A stretch of 14,980 nucleotides of DNA from JBDRMN01 sp043812055 (lineage in GTDB: Bacteria; Patescibacteriota; Gracilibacteria; JAHISY01): contig JBDRMN010000002.1 of the NCBI GenBank assembly GCA_043812055.1, positions 1 through 14,980 of the forward strand, read 5' to 3'. Each line of letters starts with the position of its first letter. The first letter of the stretch is position 1. A model generated the notes under the pieces. It was not told the origin of the DNA. It was given only the letters and a program-made list of their open reading frames with translations, and did not search any database. The translations under genes were made by a program, and so were the position numbers. Below are positions 4,809 to 12,906 of this stretch, in pieces.

Positions 4809-7064
4809 TCATGAATTAACTAAATTCATGGCTTCCGGATGCATGCGCTGGTAAACGCGGCCCGCAGGAATTAGTTTACCGATGATCACATTTTCCTTGA
4901 GACCGTGAAGTATATCGATTTTCTTCGTCGTACTGGCTTCCACGAGCACGCGAATCGTCTCCTGGAAGCTCGCGGCGGACAACCAGCTCTCGGTGAAGAG
5001 GGAAACGCGGGTGAGTCCGAGTAGCATTTGTTCAGCGCTAGCCGACGTTTTCCCGGCTTCTTTTAGCCCTTCATTAACCTTACGCAATTTCACGATATCG
5101 GTAACTTCACCCGGGAGGAAACCAGTATCACCCGGATCGAGAATGCGGACCTTGCTGAACATCTGGCGCACAATCACTTCGACGTGCTTGTCGTTGATTG
5201 TCTGACCCTGTGCCGCGTAGATTGACTGAACCTCTTTGACAATATAGCGCTGGACATTGCGAACGTCAGTTAGCTCCATGAGTTTGCGCAGATTGAGGTG
5301 ACCGACTGTCAGCTGTGTTCCGGCTCCGATCAAGTCCCCTGTCTTCACCTGGATTCCGGCCTGTGGCGGAATCTCGTACTCTTTTTCCGATCCCTTGAGG
5401 TGCGCGACGATAATCTCTTTACCAGTGATTTTGTCGACTGTGCCAGCATTTTGAGCCTTGATTGTGAGACGGCTACCAATTCCCCGAGCGATGATTTGCT
5501 TGACTTTCACTTTCTGCCCCTCTTTGGCGTCAACCTTGTAACCAGCGAGATTGTAACTGTCCCTGCTCTCACCACTGGCTGTAATTAAGACGTAGGTTTT
5601 GCCCTCTTTCTTGTGAATACGCACATTGCCGGCCACTTCCGAAATCACCGCCTCAGCTTTAGGCGAGCGTGCTTCGAAGAGCTCTTCCACACGCGTCAGA
5701 CCCTGGGTAATATCTTCCTCTCCCGCGACACCACCCATGTGGAAAGTCCGCATCGTCAGCTGTGTACCTGGCTCACCGATAGACTGAGCAGCGATGATAC
5801 CAATCGCGGTACCAACTTCCACCGTCGTATCACGACCCAGATCACGACCATAGCAGCGTTGGCAGACACCGTTCTCGGATTGACAGGTGAGGATTGAGCG
5901 AATCGCTACTTCGTTGATTCCCAGCTTCTCAATCTTCGCAGTTAGTGGTCGATCAATCTCCGTACTCTGGTCGGCGATTAATTCCCCCGTTTTGGGGTCC
6001 GCGAGAGGTTGCGACAACGTGCGACCAAATAAGGTAACGGCAAAGTCCTCGCCGATTTGTTCCACCTCATCCCGCTTGCTAATCACGAATTCTTTGGTAC
6101 CACAATCCGCTTCACGACAGACAATATCCTGCACCGCATCCACGAGACGTCGCGTGAGATAACCTGCTTCCGCAGTTTTTAGCGCGGTGTCAGATTTACC
6201 CTTACGACCACCGTGGGTGGCGATAAAGTACTCGAGAATGGTAAATCCTTCCTTGAGACTTGATTTCACCGGCAGCTCGATCGTGCGACCCGCCGGGTTG
6301 GCGACCAAACCCTTCATCCCCGCCAGCTGCGTCACCTGTCCCCAGTTACCGCGGGCACCCGAGGAAATCATCATATAGATGTCGTTGTTTTCCGGCGTGG
6401 CGTCTTGAATTTCCTTGGCAATGTTTGACTTCGTATCCGACCAGACTTTGAGAGTGTGATGGTAACGTTCGTCGTCGGTGATGAGACCTTTCCAGTATTG
6501 GTTATTGATCTGCTTTACCATCTCATCGGCTTTCTCGATGATTGCGTGTTTGGATTCCGGCACGATCACATCTTCCATCGAAATAGTCATTCCCGATTTC
6601 GTAGCGAATTTGAAACCAATGCGTTTGAGATCATCGCTGAGCCGCACCGCCTGTTCGTGGCTAACTCTTTCTACGGTGTCGGCAATAACCTGTTTCAGCG
6701 CATTCTTCGTCATCACCTCATCCCGGTAACCCAGTTCCTTGGGTAAGAAGGAATTAAAAATCAGGCGACCAACTGTGGTTTTTCGGACAGCGTCACCGGG
6801 GCCCCTACGGCCTCTGACCTTGGCGTGCAATGAAACAAAACCCTGGCGGTAAGCGTTGACTGCTTCGGAAACATCGGTGAAGACCATTCCTTCACCCTGC
6901 TCTCCATCTCTCGCCAGAGTCAGGTAATAACAGCCCATCACCATGTCTTGAGTCGGGGCCGTGGTCGGCTCTCCTGTGGATGGCTTGAGAACGTTCTGAG
7001 TAGCGCTGATTAATTGACTAGCCTCCCCCTGGGCTGCCGAACTAAGTGGTAAGTGCACCGCCAT
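4809..7064 (-). CDS. rpoC: RNA polymerase subunit beta', C-terminal part (after the in-frame TAA)
   Basis: These 751 residues continue RpoC immediately after the internal stop. They begin MAVHLPLSSAAQGEA, the sequence that follows NADFDGDQ in intact homologues. The zinc site is C321 (DCGT), C394, C401 and C404 (CQSENGVCQRC). The trigger-loop region THGGRKGKSDTALKTAEAGY is at 283-302. The conserved GTAIGIIAAQSIGEPGTQLT stretch (418-437) and a complete C-terminal region to LIPAGRVYQRMHPEA follow. It lacks the large SI3 insertion of E. coli. Its ATG (7064-7062) directly follows the TAA (7067-7065). Three explanations remain: termination-reinitiation making a separate subunit, readthrough, or a single C-to-T difference/error in a normal rpoC. 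No Shine-Dalgarno precedes the ATG. The stop is TGA. Confidence 0.9.
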   Translation of the reverse strand: MAVHLPLSSAAQGEASQLISATQNVLKPSTGEPTTAPTQDMVMGCYYLTLARDGEQGEGMVFTDVSEAVNAYRQGFVSLHAKVRGRRGPGDAVRKTTVGRLIFNSFLPKELGYRDEVMTKNALKQVIADTVERVSHEQAVRLSDDLKRIGFKFATKSGMTISMEDVIVPESKHAIIEKADEMVKQINNQYWKGLITDDERYHHTLKVWSDTKSNIAKEIQDATPENNDIYMMISSGARGNWGQVTQLAGMKGLVANPAGRTIELPVKSSLKEGFTILEYFIATHGGRKGKSDTALKTAEAGYLTRRLVDAVQDIVCREADCGTKEFVISKRDEVEQIGEDFAVTLFGRTLSQPLADPKTGELIADQSTEIDRPLTAKIEKLGINEVAIRSILTCQSENGVCQRCYGRDLGRDTTVEVGTAIGIIAAQSIGEPGTQLTMRTFHMGGVAGEEDITQGLTRVEELFEARSPKAEAVISEVAGNVRIHKKEGKTYVLITASGESRDSYNLAGYKVDAKEGQKVKVKQIIARGIGSRLTIKAQNAGTVDKITGKEIIVAHLKGSEKEYEIPPQAGIQVKTGDLIGAGTQLTVGHLNLRKLMELTDVRNVQRYIVKEVQSIYAAQGQTINDKHVEVIVRQMFSKVRILDPGDTGFLPGEVTDIVKLRKVNEGLKEAGKTSASAEQMLLGLTRVSLFTESWLSAASFQETIRVLVEASTTKKIDILHGLKENVIIGKLIPAGRVYQRMHPEAMNLVNS

Positions 7065-8681
7065 TTAGTCACCATCGAAGTCTGCGTTGAAGGCCGGGCA
7101 GACAAGTGGGTGAATCTGAATTGCTTTACCTTCGATCAAAACCGGCTGAAAAGCCTGGATCCCGAGCCGGTGGAGAGTGGGTGCCCGGTTGAGCAGGACT
7201 TTGCGGCCCTGAATAACCTCTTCGAGCGCATCCCAAACTTCCCGACGATTTTGCTCAATCAGCTTCTCGGCTGACTTCACATTGTAGGCCAGGTCCCGCT
7301 TGATGAGAGACCCAATGACAAAAGGCTTGAAGAGTTTTAGGGCCATTTCCTTAGGAATGCCACACTCACTTAAGTGCAGTTTAGGACCCACGACGATGAC
7401 GCTACGTCCGGAGTAATCTGTACGTTTACCGAGCAAGTTCTGACGAAAACGCCCCTGTTTGCCCTTGAGCATGTCCGAAAGCGAACGGAGCTTGCGTTTG
7501 TCACCGACGGAAAAAACCGCCTTACTGCTGCGGGCAGAATTGTGCAAGAGGGTATCAACAGCCTCCTGAAGCATGCGTTTTTCGTTACGGCAGATCACTT
7601 CCGGAGCCCCGATCTCGATCAGGCGTTTCAGACGATTGTTGCGGTTGATCACCCGGCGGTAAAGGTCATTCAGATCACTCGCCGCGAAGCGACCACCGTC
7701 GAGGTGTACCATCGGACGCAGATCCGGCGGAATCACCGGAAGCACCGTCAGTACCATCCACTCCGGTTTGATGCCCGCCTGCTTGAGGGCGCTCGCGAGT
7801 TTGAGACGTTTAATGATTTTCTTGTATCTTTGTCCGGTCGCCTTTTTGATCTCCTCCTTACGCTCCTTGATGAAGGCATCGAGATCGAACTCGGCGATGA
7901 TGTCGCGAACCGCCTCAGCCCCGATTCCCGCTTGGAAAACGTGACCAAATTTCATGGAAAGATCGCGATATTTTATTTCTGAGATTACCGCTCCGACTCG
8001 CAATGATTCGAGTTCTTCTTTGCTCGTGTGATACTGTTCGGAAACTTCTTCCAATGCTGAGGCACCCTCGTCTTCGTGTTCGGTAATTTCTTTGGCGACG
8101 ACATCCTTTTCTGTCTTCTCGCTTTTGTGCTTAAGCTTGAGCTCGTTTAACTTCGTTTTGAATTCCTCCTTAGCGGCTTTTTGCTGTTTTTTATACTCCT
8201 CGTCGAGGTCGGTTAAAGCCTTTTTACAGGCTTCATCGTCGACACTTTTGACGATATAGGCCGCAAAGTACACCACCTGCTCGAGAGTCTTGATCGGCAA
8301 ATCCAGTAGCAAGCCAATTCTCGACGGTGTTGATCGGAGAAACCAGATGTGAGTGACCGGAACGGCCAGGCCAATGTTACCCATGCGCTCACGACGCACT
8401 ACCGCCCGGGTAACCTCCACGCCACACTTCTCACAAACCACCCCTTTGTAACGCACGCGTTTGTATTTCCCACAATAACACTCCCAGTTTTTACTCGGTC
8501 CGAAAATCCGCTCGCAAAAGAGACCATCGCGTTCGGGCTTCTGGGTCCGGTAGTTAATTGTTTCCGGTTTCGTCACTTCTCCACAACTCCACGACATGAT
8601 TTGCTCGGGAGAAGCGACCGAAAGCGAGATCGCGTCAAAACTCCGGAGTCTATCGCGATCGAGAGTGGGGTCAGCTGACAT
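7065..8681 (-). CDS. rpoC: RNA polymerase subunit beta', N-terminal part ending at the catalytic motif
   Basis: This 538-residue part carries the N-terminal zinc finger (C68, C70, C83, C86), the clamp, the lid/rudder region (GKQGRFRQNLLGKRTDYSGR, 408-427) and LLNRAPTLHRLGIQAFQP (496-513). It ends exactly at the metal-binding loop NADFDGD (532-538). D534, D536 and D538 are the three catalytic aspartates that hold the active-site Mg2+. The next codon is TAA where homologues have Gln (CAA/CAG). Residues about 155-228 form a charged, probably coiled-coil insertion that makes this part some 74 residues longer than the E. coli equivalent. The ATG is at 8681-8679 after a 155-bp AT-rich spacer downstream of rpoB, without a Shine-Dalgarno. 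As a stand-alone product it could not form a complete active centre without the second part. Confidence 0.93.
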   Translation of the reverse strand: MSADPTLDRDRLRSFDAISLSVASPEQIMSWSCGEVTKPETINYRTQKPERDGLFCERIFGPSKNWECYCGKYKRVRYKGVVCEKCGVEVTRAVVRRERMGNIGLAVPVTHIWFLRSTPSRIGLLLDLPIKTLEQVVYFAAYIVKSVDDEACKKALTDLDEEYKKQQKAAKEEFKTKLNELKLKHKSEKTEKDVVAKEITEHEDEGASALEEVSEQYHTSKEELESLRVGAVISEIKYRDLSMKFGHVFQAGIGAEAVRDIIAEFDLDAFIKERKEEIKKATGQRYKKIIKRLKLASALKQAGIKPEWMVLTVLPVIPPDLRPMVHLDGGRFAASDLNDLYRRVINRNNRLKRLIEIGAPEVICRNEKRMLQEAVDTLLHNSARSSKAVFSVGDKRKLRSLSDMLKGKQGRFRQNLLGKRTDYSGRSVIVVGPKLHLSECGIPKEMALKLFKPFVIGSLIKRDLAYNVKSAEKLIEQNRREVWDALEEVIQGRKVLLNRAPTLHRLGIQAFQPVLIEGKAIQIHPLVCPAFNADFDGD

Positions 8682-8770
8682 AAGATTAATTTTAAATTTT
8701 TAAAAGATTTTTAATTAATTAATTTCTTAATTTTTAAACCACATATTGATCGGCTTAGAACAGTTTTAGT

Positions 8771-8833
8771 TTGAAAATTGAAAATTGAAACATTGGAAAT
8801 CGTTTAGGAATTGAAAATTAGAAATTAGAAATT
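8771..8833. repeat. Nine phased 7-bp units in the rpoB-rpoC spacer
   Basis: The stretch can be read as nine in-phase heptamers: TTGAAAA, TTGAAAA, TTGAAAC, ATTGGAA, ATCGTTT, AGGAATT, GAAAATT, AGAAATT, AGAAATT. The ends are near-perfect repeats and the middle is degenerate. It stops 3 bp before the rpoB stop codon (8839-8837). The rest of the spacer to the rpoC ATG is very AT-rich, and I see no clear promoter or terminator in it. Confidence 0.6.
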
Positions 8834-8836
8834 GAA

Positions 8837-11800
8837 CTACGTTTCCTCTTCTTCCGTTCGTTCCAAGCTTTCCTTCATCTCTTTCACAGCACTTTCACCG
8901 ACAGCATCTCTTTCATTTTCTTCCGTGGCTTCAGCACTGAAATCCTGCAATTCACTGATTTTGTCAGACTCCGGAATGGTTTCCTCGACAGTCGCCGCCG
9001 CTTTACTCACGGCCACCGAAAGTCCTTCTTCTTCCGCGCTGAGGAACTCGCCTTCATCTATTTCACTGACTTCATTGCGGAGATTGAGCAGTTCCACATT
9101 GAGACAGAGCGCCTGGAGTTCTTTGACCAGCACATTGAAAGACTCGGGTGTTCGGGGTCGTCGGATTTCCTCGCCCTTGACGATTGTTTCATACGCTTTG
9201 CTGCGTCCGTAAACGTCGTCGGATTTGATTGTGAGAATCTCTTGCAGAGTATTCGCTGCTCCGTAGGCCTCGAGCGCCCAGACTTCCATTTCCCCGAAAC
9301 GTTGTCCGCCGTGCTGAGCCTTACCACCGAGCGGCTGCTGGGTAACCAGTGAATAGGGACCCACGGATCTAGCGTGAATCTTGTCTTCGGCCAGGTGGTT
9401 CAGCTTCAGGAGATAGGTAATCCCCACCACCGTCTTGCGGTTGAAGGGCTCGCCACTGAAACCGTCGTAAAGCTGCACTTTGCCGTCCTCAGGTAATCCA
9501 GCCTCTCGCATCAGTTCTGTGATTTTTTCGGTCGGGATACCGTCCAAGATGGGAGTCGCGAAATGCACACCCAATTTACTCGCCGCCCAGCCGAGATGGG
9601 TCTCGAGGATTTGTCCTATATTCATCCGGCTCGTCACCCCCAGAGGATTCAGAATCACATCGACCGGAGTTCCGTCCGGCAGGAAGGGCATGTTTTCTTC
9701 TGGAACCACGACCGAAATCACACCTTTATTACCGTGACGACCAGCCATCTTGTCACCGACTTGCAATTGCCGGCGCTGCGCCACATGCACATGGACCTGA
9801 CGAACCACCCCAATCGGCAACTCCACACCATCATCCCGGGTGAAAGTTTTGACATCAATGACTTTGCCGCCCGTACCGCCCGGCATGCGGAGCGAGGTGT
9901 CCTTCATGTCCCGCGCCTTCTCACCGAAAATCGCTCGCAAAAGTCTTTCTTCAGCAGTTAACTCGGTCTCGCCTTTGGGCGTGATCTTACCGACAAGGAT
10001 ATCACCCTCGGAGACGTAGGAACCGACCTGGATGATTCCGTCTTCATTAAGGTTCTTCAATCTTTCCTCGGAAACGTTGGGAATATCACGAGTAACTTCT
10101 TCCATACCCAGTTTTGTTTCCCGCACATCCACTGAGTAATCCTCGATATGCACTGAATCGTATTTGCCGAGCCGGGCGATTCTCTCAGAGATAATCACCG
10201 CATCCTCAAAGTTGTAGCCATGCCAACTCATGTAGGCCACGAGGAGGTTTTGACCCAGGGCTAATTCTCCCTCGTCGGTAGCCGCCCCTTCGATCAGGAT
10301 ATCTCCTCTTTTGACCTTTTGCTTGAGATCCACGAGTGGTCGCTGAGTGATACAGGTTCCTTGATTGGAGCGGGTGTAATTCACAACTGTATATTCTTTT
10401 TTCTTGCCAGACCGGTAGACCACGGTTACGTGTCGAGCGTCTACACTGACCACCTGGCCGTCATCTTCGGCGAGCACCACCTGATCGGAGTTTTGGGTGA
10501 CGATTCCCTCCGAGCCAGTTCCGACCAGCGGCGCGCTGGGTCGGACAAGGTTTACAGCTTGACGTTGCATATTACTTCCCATCGAAGCCCGGGTATTGTC
10601 GTCATGCTCGAGGAAGGGAATCAAAGCCGTGGTTACCGAAAAAATCTGTTGCGGTACTACGTCGATATGAGTCAGGTCGTTTACATGCGCCAAGAGCGGT
10701 TTACTGCCTTCCCGAGCGGAAATACGGGTTCTCAGGAAACTACCATTTTCATCGAGTTCGGAATTTGCCTGAGCGACTTTGAGTTCTTCTTCCTCTTCGG
10801 CATCGAAATACTCGTAATCACGGGTGACATACGCCCGTATCGGGGCTCGTTCCAAACCTTCCTTTTTGGAATTAGCAATCAATTGTTTGGCACCGGCCCG
10901 ATCAATCGGCTCTCCCTCCCTGGTAATAATTCGGTTGCTATCTTTGATGTCCGTCTTGGCCCTGTATTTGACGAGCTCCTCTATTTTGAAAGGAGCTTCC
11001 TGTTTAACTTTGTAGTAGGGAGTTTCGATGAAGCCGTACTCGTTGATTCGGGCGTAGGCCGCGAGATGCACCACCAAGCCAATGTTGGGACCTTCCGGCG
11101 TGCTAATCGGACAAATTCGACCGTAGTGACTGGTGTGCACATCACGTACATCAAAGCCCGCTCGTTCCCGGGACAAACCTCCCGGACCCATGGCGCTTAA
11201 TCTGCGCTTGTGGGCGAGCTCGGCGAGTGGATTCGTCTGATCCATAAATTGCGACAATTGCGAACTCGCGAAGAATTCCCGCAGCGCTGCCGTGATCGGT
11301 CGAGCATTGATCAGCTGTTGCGGCGCGGCACTCTCCAGATCCATGACCGTCATCCGATCACGGACGATGCGATCCACACGGAGTAAGCCTACCCGGAATT
11401 TGTTTTGCACCAATTCTCCCACCGCCCGGATGCGGCGATTACTAAGGTGGTCGATGTCATCTGGTTGGCCCTTGCCGTTGTTAAGATTGATCAAGTGCTT
11501 GATAATCAACATAAGGTCATCAACCTGAAAGACTCGGTGTTCTTTGTCACAGGGTGTTTTGATTCCGAAACGTTTATTGAGCTTATAACGCCCCACCGGA
11601 CCCATGTCATACCTGCGGTAGTCAAAGAAAAGCTGATCTATCAGCGCTTTCGCATTATCCGGTGTGGCCAGATCGCCGGGTCGGATTTTCTGGTAAATCA
11701 ATTGCGCCGCTTCGTCTACTGTTTCGGCCGGGTCTTTCTCGAGAGTGGTGGCGATGAAAGGTAACTGCCCTTTGATCGAATCCTCCTCGGCAAACTTCTT

Positions 11801-12589
11801 CAGAATCTGCTCGTCCTCCCAGCCCGTAAAGGCTCGAATCAGCGCTGTTATAGGAATCTTCCTTTTGCGGTCAATCTTCACCGAAATAATTCCGCGCTTA
11901 TCCGTTTCCAGCTCCAGCCAAGCTCCCCGCTTGGGGATGATCTTGGCAGCGTGGAATTGTGGGAAAGCGGAATTCGGGGAAAAGAAAACTCCGGGGCTAC
12001 GCACGAGCTGGCTAACAACTACTCGCTCGATGCCATTCACGATGAAAGTACCTTTCTTCGTCATCAGCGGCACTCCGCCGAAGAAAACTTCCTGTTCTTT
12101 AATTTCCCCGGTAACTTTATTCACCAAACGAACCTGAATCTTGAGCGTACCCTCGTAAGTGCCACTTTTTTCTTTAGCCTCGCCCGGATTCAGCTTCGGC
12201 GCCTCGATCGAATGCTTGAGAATATGCAGCTCGAGCTTCTTGCCGCTGCTGTCCAGAATCGGCGAAATCTCATCAAAAAGCTCGTTTAAGCCTTCCGTCA
12301 GAAACCAGTTATAACTCGCCAGTTGCGTTTCGATCAGGTTCGGCAGCGGCACCGTACATTTATTGCGCGTGAAAAACTTACGCGGTTTTTTGAGCCGGGC
12401 CGTCTGCGCGTTGGGGTAAACCTTCGGCAGTTTGTAAGGTTTGCTGCGCACAGTTGTCTCCGTCAAAGAAGACCTCCTGCGCCCAGGAGCCTTACGGATG
12501 TCCAGCTTTTTGGTAGCCTTAGCTTTAGGCTTGGGGGGAGTTTTTTCAGGCTTCTTTGCCTGCCCTGAGCGGGGTCGAAGGGTAGCCAT
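8837..12589 (-). CDS. rpoB: RNA polymerase subunit beta
   Basis: The 1250 residues form a full-length bacterial RpoB, which with beta' builds the polymerase active-site cleft. The first conserved segment, LPNLIETQLASYNWFLTEG, only starts near residue 82, because a Lys/Arg/Pro-rich extension of about 55 residues precedes it. The rifampicin region LSQFMDQTNPLAELAHKRRLSA spans 445-466. D450, H460 and S465 match E. coli D516, H526 and S531, so common rifampicin-resistance substitutions are absent. GPGGLSRERAGFDVRDVH, CPISTPEGPNIGL, AGRHGNKGVI and GGKAQHGGQRFGEMEVWALE are intact. The C-terminus is a long acidic tail. The ATG at 12589-12587 has no adjacent Shine-Dalgarno; AAGGAGG lies 37 nt upstream, too far for it. 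An in-frame TAG upstream bounds the ORF. rpoC follows after 155 bp. Stop TAG. Confidence 0.97.
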   Translation of the reverse strand: MATLRPRSGQAKKPEKTPPKPKAKATKKLDIRKAPGRRRSSLTETTVRSKPYKLPKVYPNAQTARLKKPRKFFTRNKCTVPLPNLIETQLASYNWFLTEGLNELFDEISPILDSSGKKLELHILKHSIEAPKLNPGEAKEKSGTYEGTLKIQVRLVNKVTGEIKEQEVFFGGVPLMTKKGTFIVNGIERVVVSQLVRSPGVFFSPNSAFPQFHAAKIIPKRGAWLELETDKRGIISVKIDRKRKIPITALIRAFTGWEDEQILKKFAEEDSIKGQLPFIATTLEKDPAETVDEAAQLIYQKIRPGDLATPDNAKALIDQLFFDYRRYDMGPVGRYKLNKRFGIKTPCDKEHRVFQVDDLMLIIKHLINLNNGKGQPDDIDHLSNRRIRAVGELVQNKFRVGLLRVDRIVRDRMTVMDLESAAPQQLINARPITAALREFFASSQLSQFMDQTNPLAELAHKRRLSAMGPGGLSRERAGFDVRDVHTSHYGRICPISTPEGPNIGLVVHLAAYARINEYGFIETPYYKVKQEAPFKIEELVKYRAKTDIKDSNRIITREGEPIDRAGAKQLIANSKKEGLERAPIRAYVTRDYEYFDAEEEEELKVAQANSELDENGSFLRTRISAREGSKPLLAHVNDLTHIDVVPQQIFSVTTALIPFLEHDDNTRASMGSNMQRQAVNLVRPSAPLVGTGSEGIVTQNSDQVVLAEDDGQVVSVDARHVTVVYRSGKKKEYTVVNYTRSNQGTCITQRPLVDLKQKVKRGDILIEGAATDEGELALGQNLLVAYMSWHGYNFEDAVIISERIARLGKYDSVHIEDYSVDVRETKLGMEEVTRDIPNVSEERLKNLNEDGIIQVGSYVSEGDILVGKITPKGETELTAEERLLRAIFGEKARDMKDTSLRMPGGTGGKVIDVKTFTRDDGVELPIGVVRQVHVHVAQRRQLQVGDKMAGRHGNKGVISVVVPEENMPFLPDGTPVDVILNPLGVTSRMNIGQILETHLGWAASKLGVHFATPILDGIPTEKITELMREAGLPEDGKVQLYDGFSGEPFNRKTVVGITYLLKLNHLAEDKIHARSVGPYSLVTQQPLGGKAQHGGQRFGEMEVWALEAYGAANTLQEILTIKSDDVYGRSKAYETIVKGEEIRRPRTPESFNVLVKELQALCLNVELLNLRNEVSEIDEGEFLSAEEEGLSVAVSKAAATVEETIPESDKISELQDFSAEATEENERDAVGESAVKEMKESLERTEEEET
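12558..12582. repeat. Repeat-like segment inside the 5' end of rpoB
   Basis: The coding-strand string CCCTTCGACCCCGCTCAGGG plus CAGGC encodes RpoB residues 3-11 (TLRPRSGQA). From memory, very similar CCCTTCGAC...GCTCAGGG strings are dispersed repeats in many environmental bacterial genomes, usually in spacers. If so, the RpoB N-terminal extension has partly been built from repeat DNA. The CCCT/AGGG ends can pair weakly. The repeat identity is recalled, not searched. Confidence 0.45.
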
Positions 12590-12649
12590 AAAAGAAAAAG
12601 TGAGCGGAAAAAGGAAATGCTATTAGCCTCCTTCCCTACTCACTCAGGA

Positions 12650-12671
12650 CTTGGCTGAAAATTGAGCCAAG
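12650..12671 (-). promoter_or_regulatory. Inverted repeat at the predicted rpoB transcription start
   Basis: CTTGGCT (12650-12656) and AGCCAAG (12665-12671) pair perfectly over 7 bp around an 8-nt loop. The repeat begins 2 bp downstream of the TATAAT and covers the expected start point near 12667, a classical place for a repressor operator. It could also be a short hairpin early in the rpoB leader. Confidence 0.4.
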
Positions 12672-12673
12672 GG

Positions 12674-12679
12674 ATTATA
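12674..12679 (-). promoter_or_regulatory. Candidate -10 box of the rpoB promoter
   Basis: The minus strand reads a perfect TATAAT preceded by TTCTG. The -35 region at 17-18 nt is T-rich with no clear TTGACA. Transcription would start near 12667 and give a leader of about 78 nt before the rpoB ATG. Confidence 0.5.
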
Positions 12680-12753
12680 CAGAAGCGCTGCGGGAAAGGA
12701 AAAACTTGATCTAAAATTAGATTGACTTTAGAGGAAAGTGTTTTATAGCTAAT

Positions 12754-12790
12754 AATCCCTAGGGTTCGGTGAGACCCGCAAGGCTGGATT
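12754..12790 (-). other. Possible small structured element upstream of the rpoB promoter
   Basis: Outer arms AATCC and GGATT (12754-12758 with 12786-12790) enclose an inner pair GGGT/ACCC (12762-12765 with 12774-12777) and a CCCTAGGG palindrome (12757-12764). The stems are short, so it could be chance or a terminator remnant from the upstream gene. Confidence 0.25.
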
Positions 12791-12798
12791 AAAATTAC

Positions 12799-12840
12799 CA
12801 TACTACAAAATGGCGTAGGTTTGCGCTATTTTGTAGTATG
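12799..12840. repeat. Long inverted repeat (17-bp arms, 8-nt loop)
   Basis: The arms are CATACTACAAAATGGCG (12799-12815) and CGCTATTTTGTAGTATG (12824-12840), with loop TAGGTTTG. Sixteen of 17 pairs are Watson-Crick and one is G-T, with 13 consecutive perfect pairs on the outside. It lies between the CcdA-like gene and the rpoB promoter. No long T-run follows on the minus strand, so it may be a REP/MITE-like element or a weak terminator. Confidence 0.8.
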
Positions 12841-12864
12841 ACTTTGGAATGTAGGTAATTCGGA

Positions 12865-12894
12865 TGTAGAAACGTTGCATGCAACGTTTCTACA
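12865..12894. repeat. Perfect 30-bp palindrome with GTAG foot, REP-like
   Basis: TGTAGAAACGTTGCA (12865-12879) is followed directly by its exact reverse complement TGCAACGTTTCTACA (12880-12894), with no spacer. The arm begins GTAG after the first base. A GTAG/GTRG tetranucleotide at the foot is typical of REP palindromes mobilised by REP-associated tyrosine transposases. Like the palindrome at 4680-4699 it has CATG in the centre. Confidence 0.8.
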
Positions 12895-12906
12895 CACATC
12901 TGCTTG

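Noticed and set aside
7065..7067. TAA reassigned to glutamine in this organism
   Set aside because: TAA serves as the real terminator of the cyclase (605-603) and sprT (2715-2713), and no other conserved gene in the window has an internal TAA. One site cannot support a code change.
7374..7982. Plus-strand open frame of 202 codons opposite rpoC
   Set aside because: It is a shadow of the conserved RpoC frame with no domain or ribosome site.
10319..11200. Long plus-strand open frame (293 codons) opposite rpoB
   Set aside because: It is fully antisense to conserved RpoB sequence. Its length is explained by codon constraints on the sense strand, and it has no recognisable domain.
8837..12589. 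Rifampicin-resistance mutation in RpoB
   Set aside because: D450, H460 and S465 (E. coli D516, H526, S531) are wild-type.
12587..12633. Leader peptide ORF started from AAGGAGG upstream of rpoB
   Set aside because: No ATG, GTG or TTG lies 5-10 nt after AAGGAGG; only an ATT in another frame that runs into rpoB.
12754..12790. tRNA or tRNA fragment suggested by GGTTCGGTGAGACCC
   Set aside because: Only a T-arm-like string is present; there are no acceptor, D or anticodon arms, and the stems are 4-5 bp.
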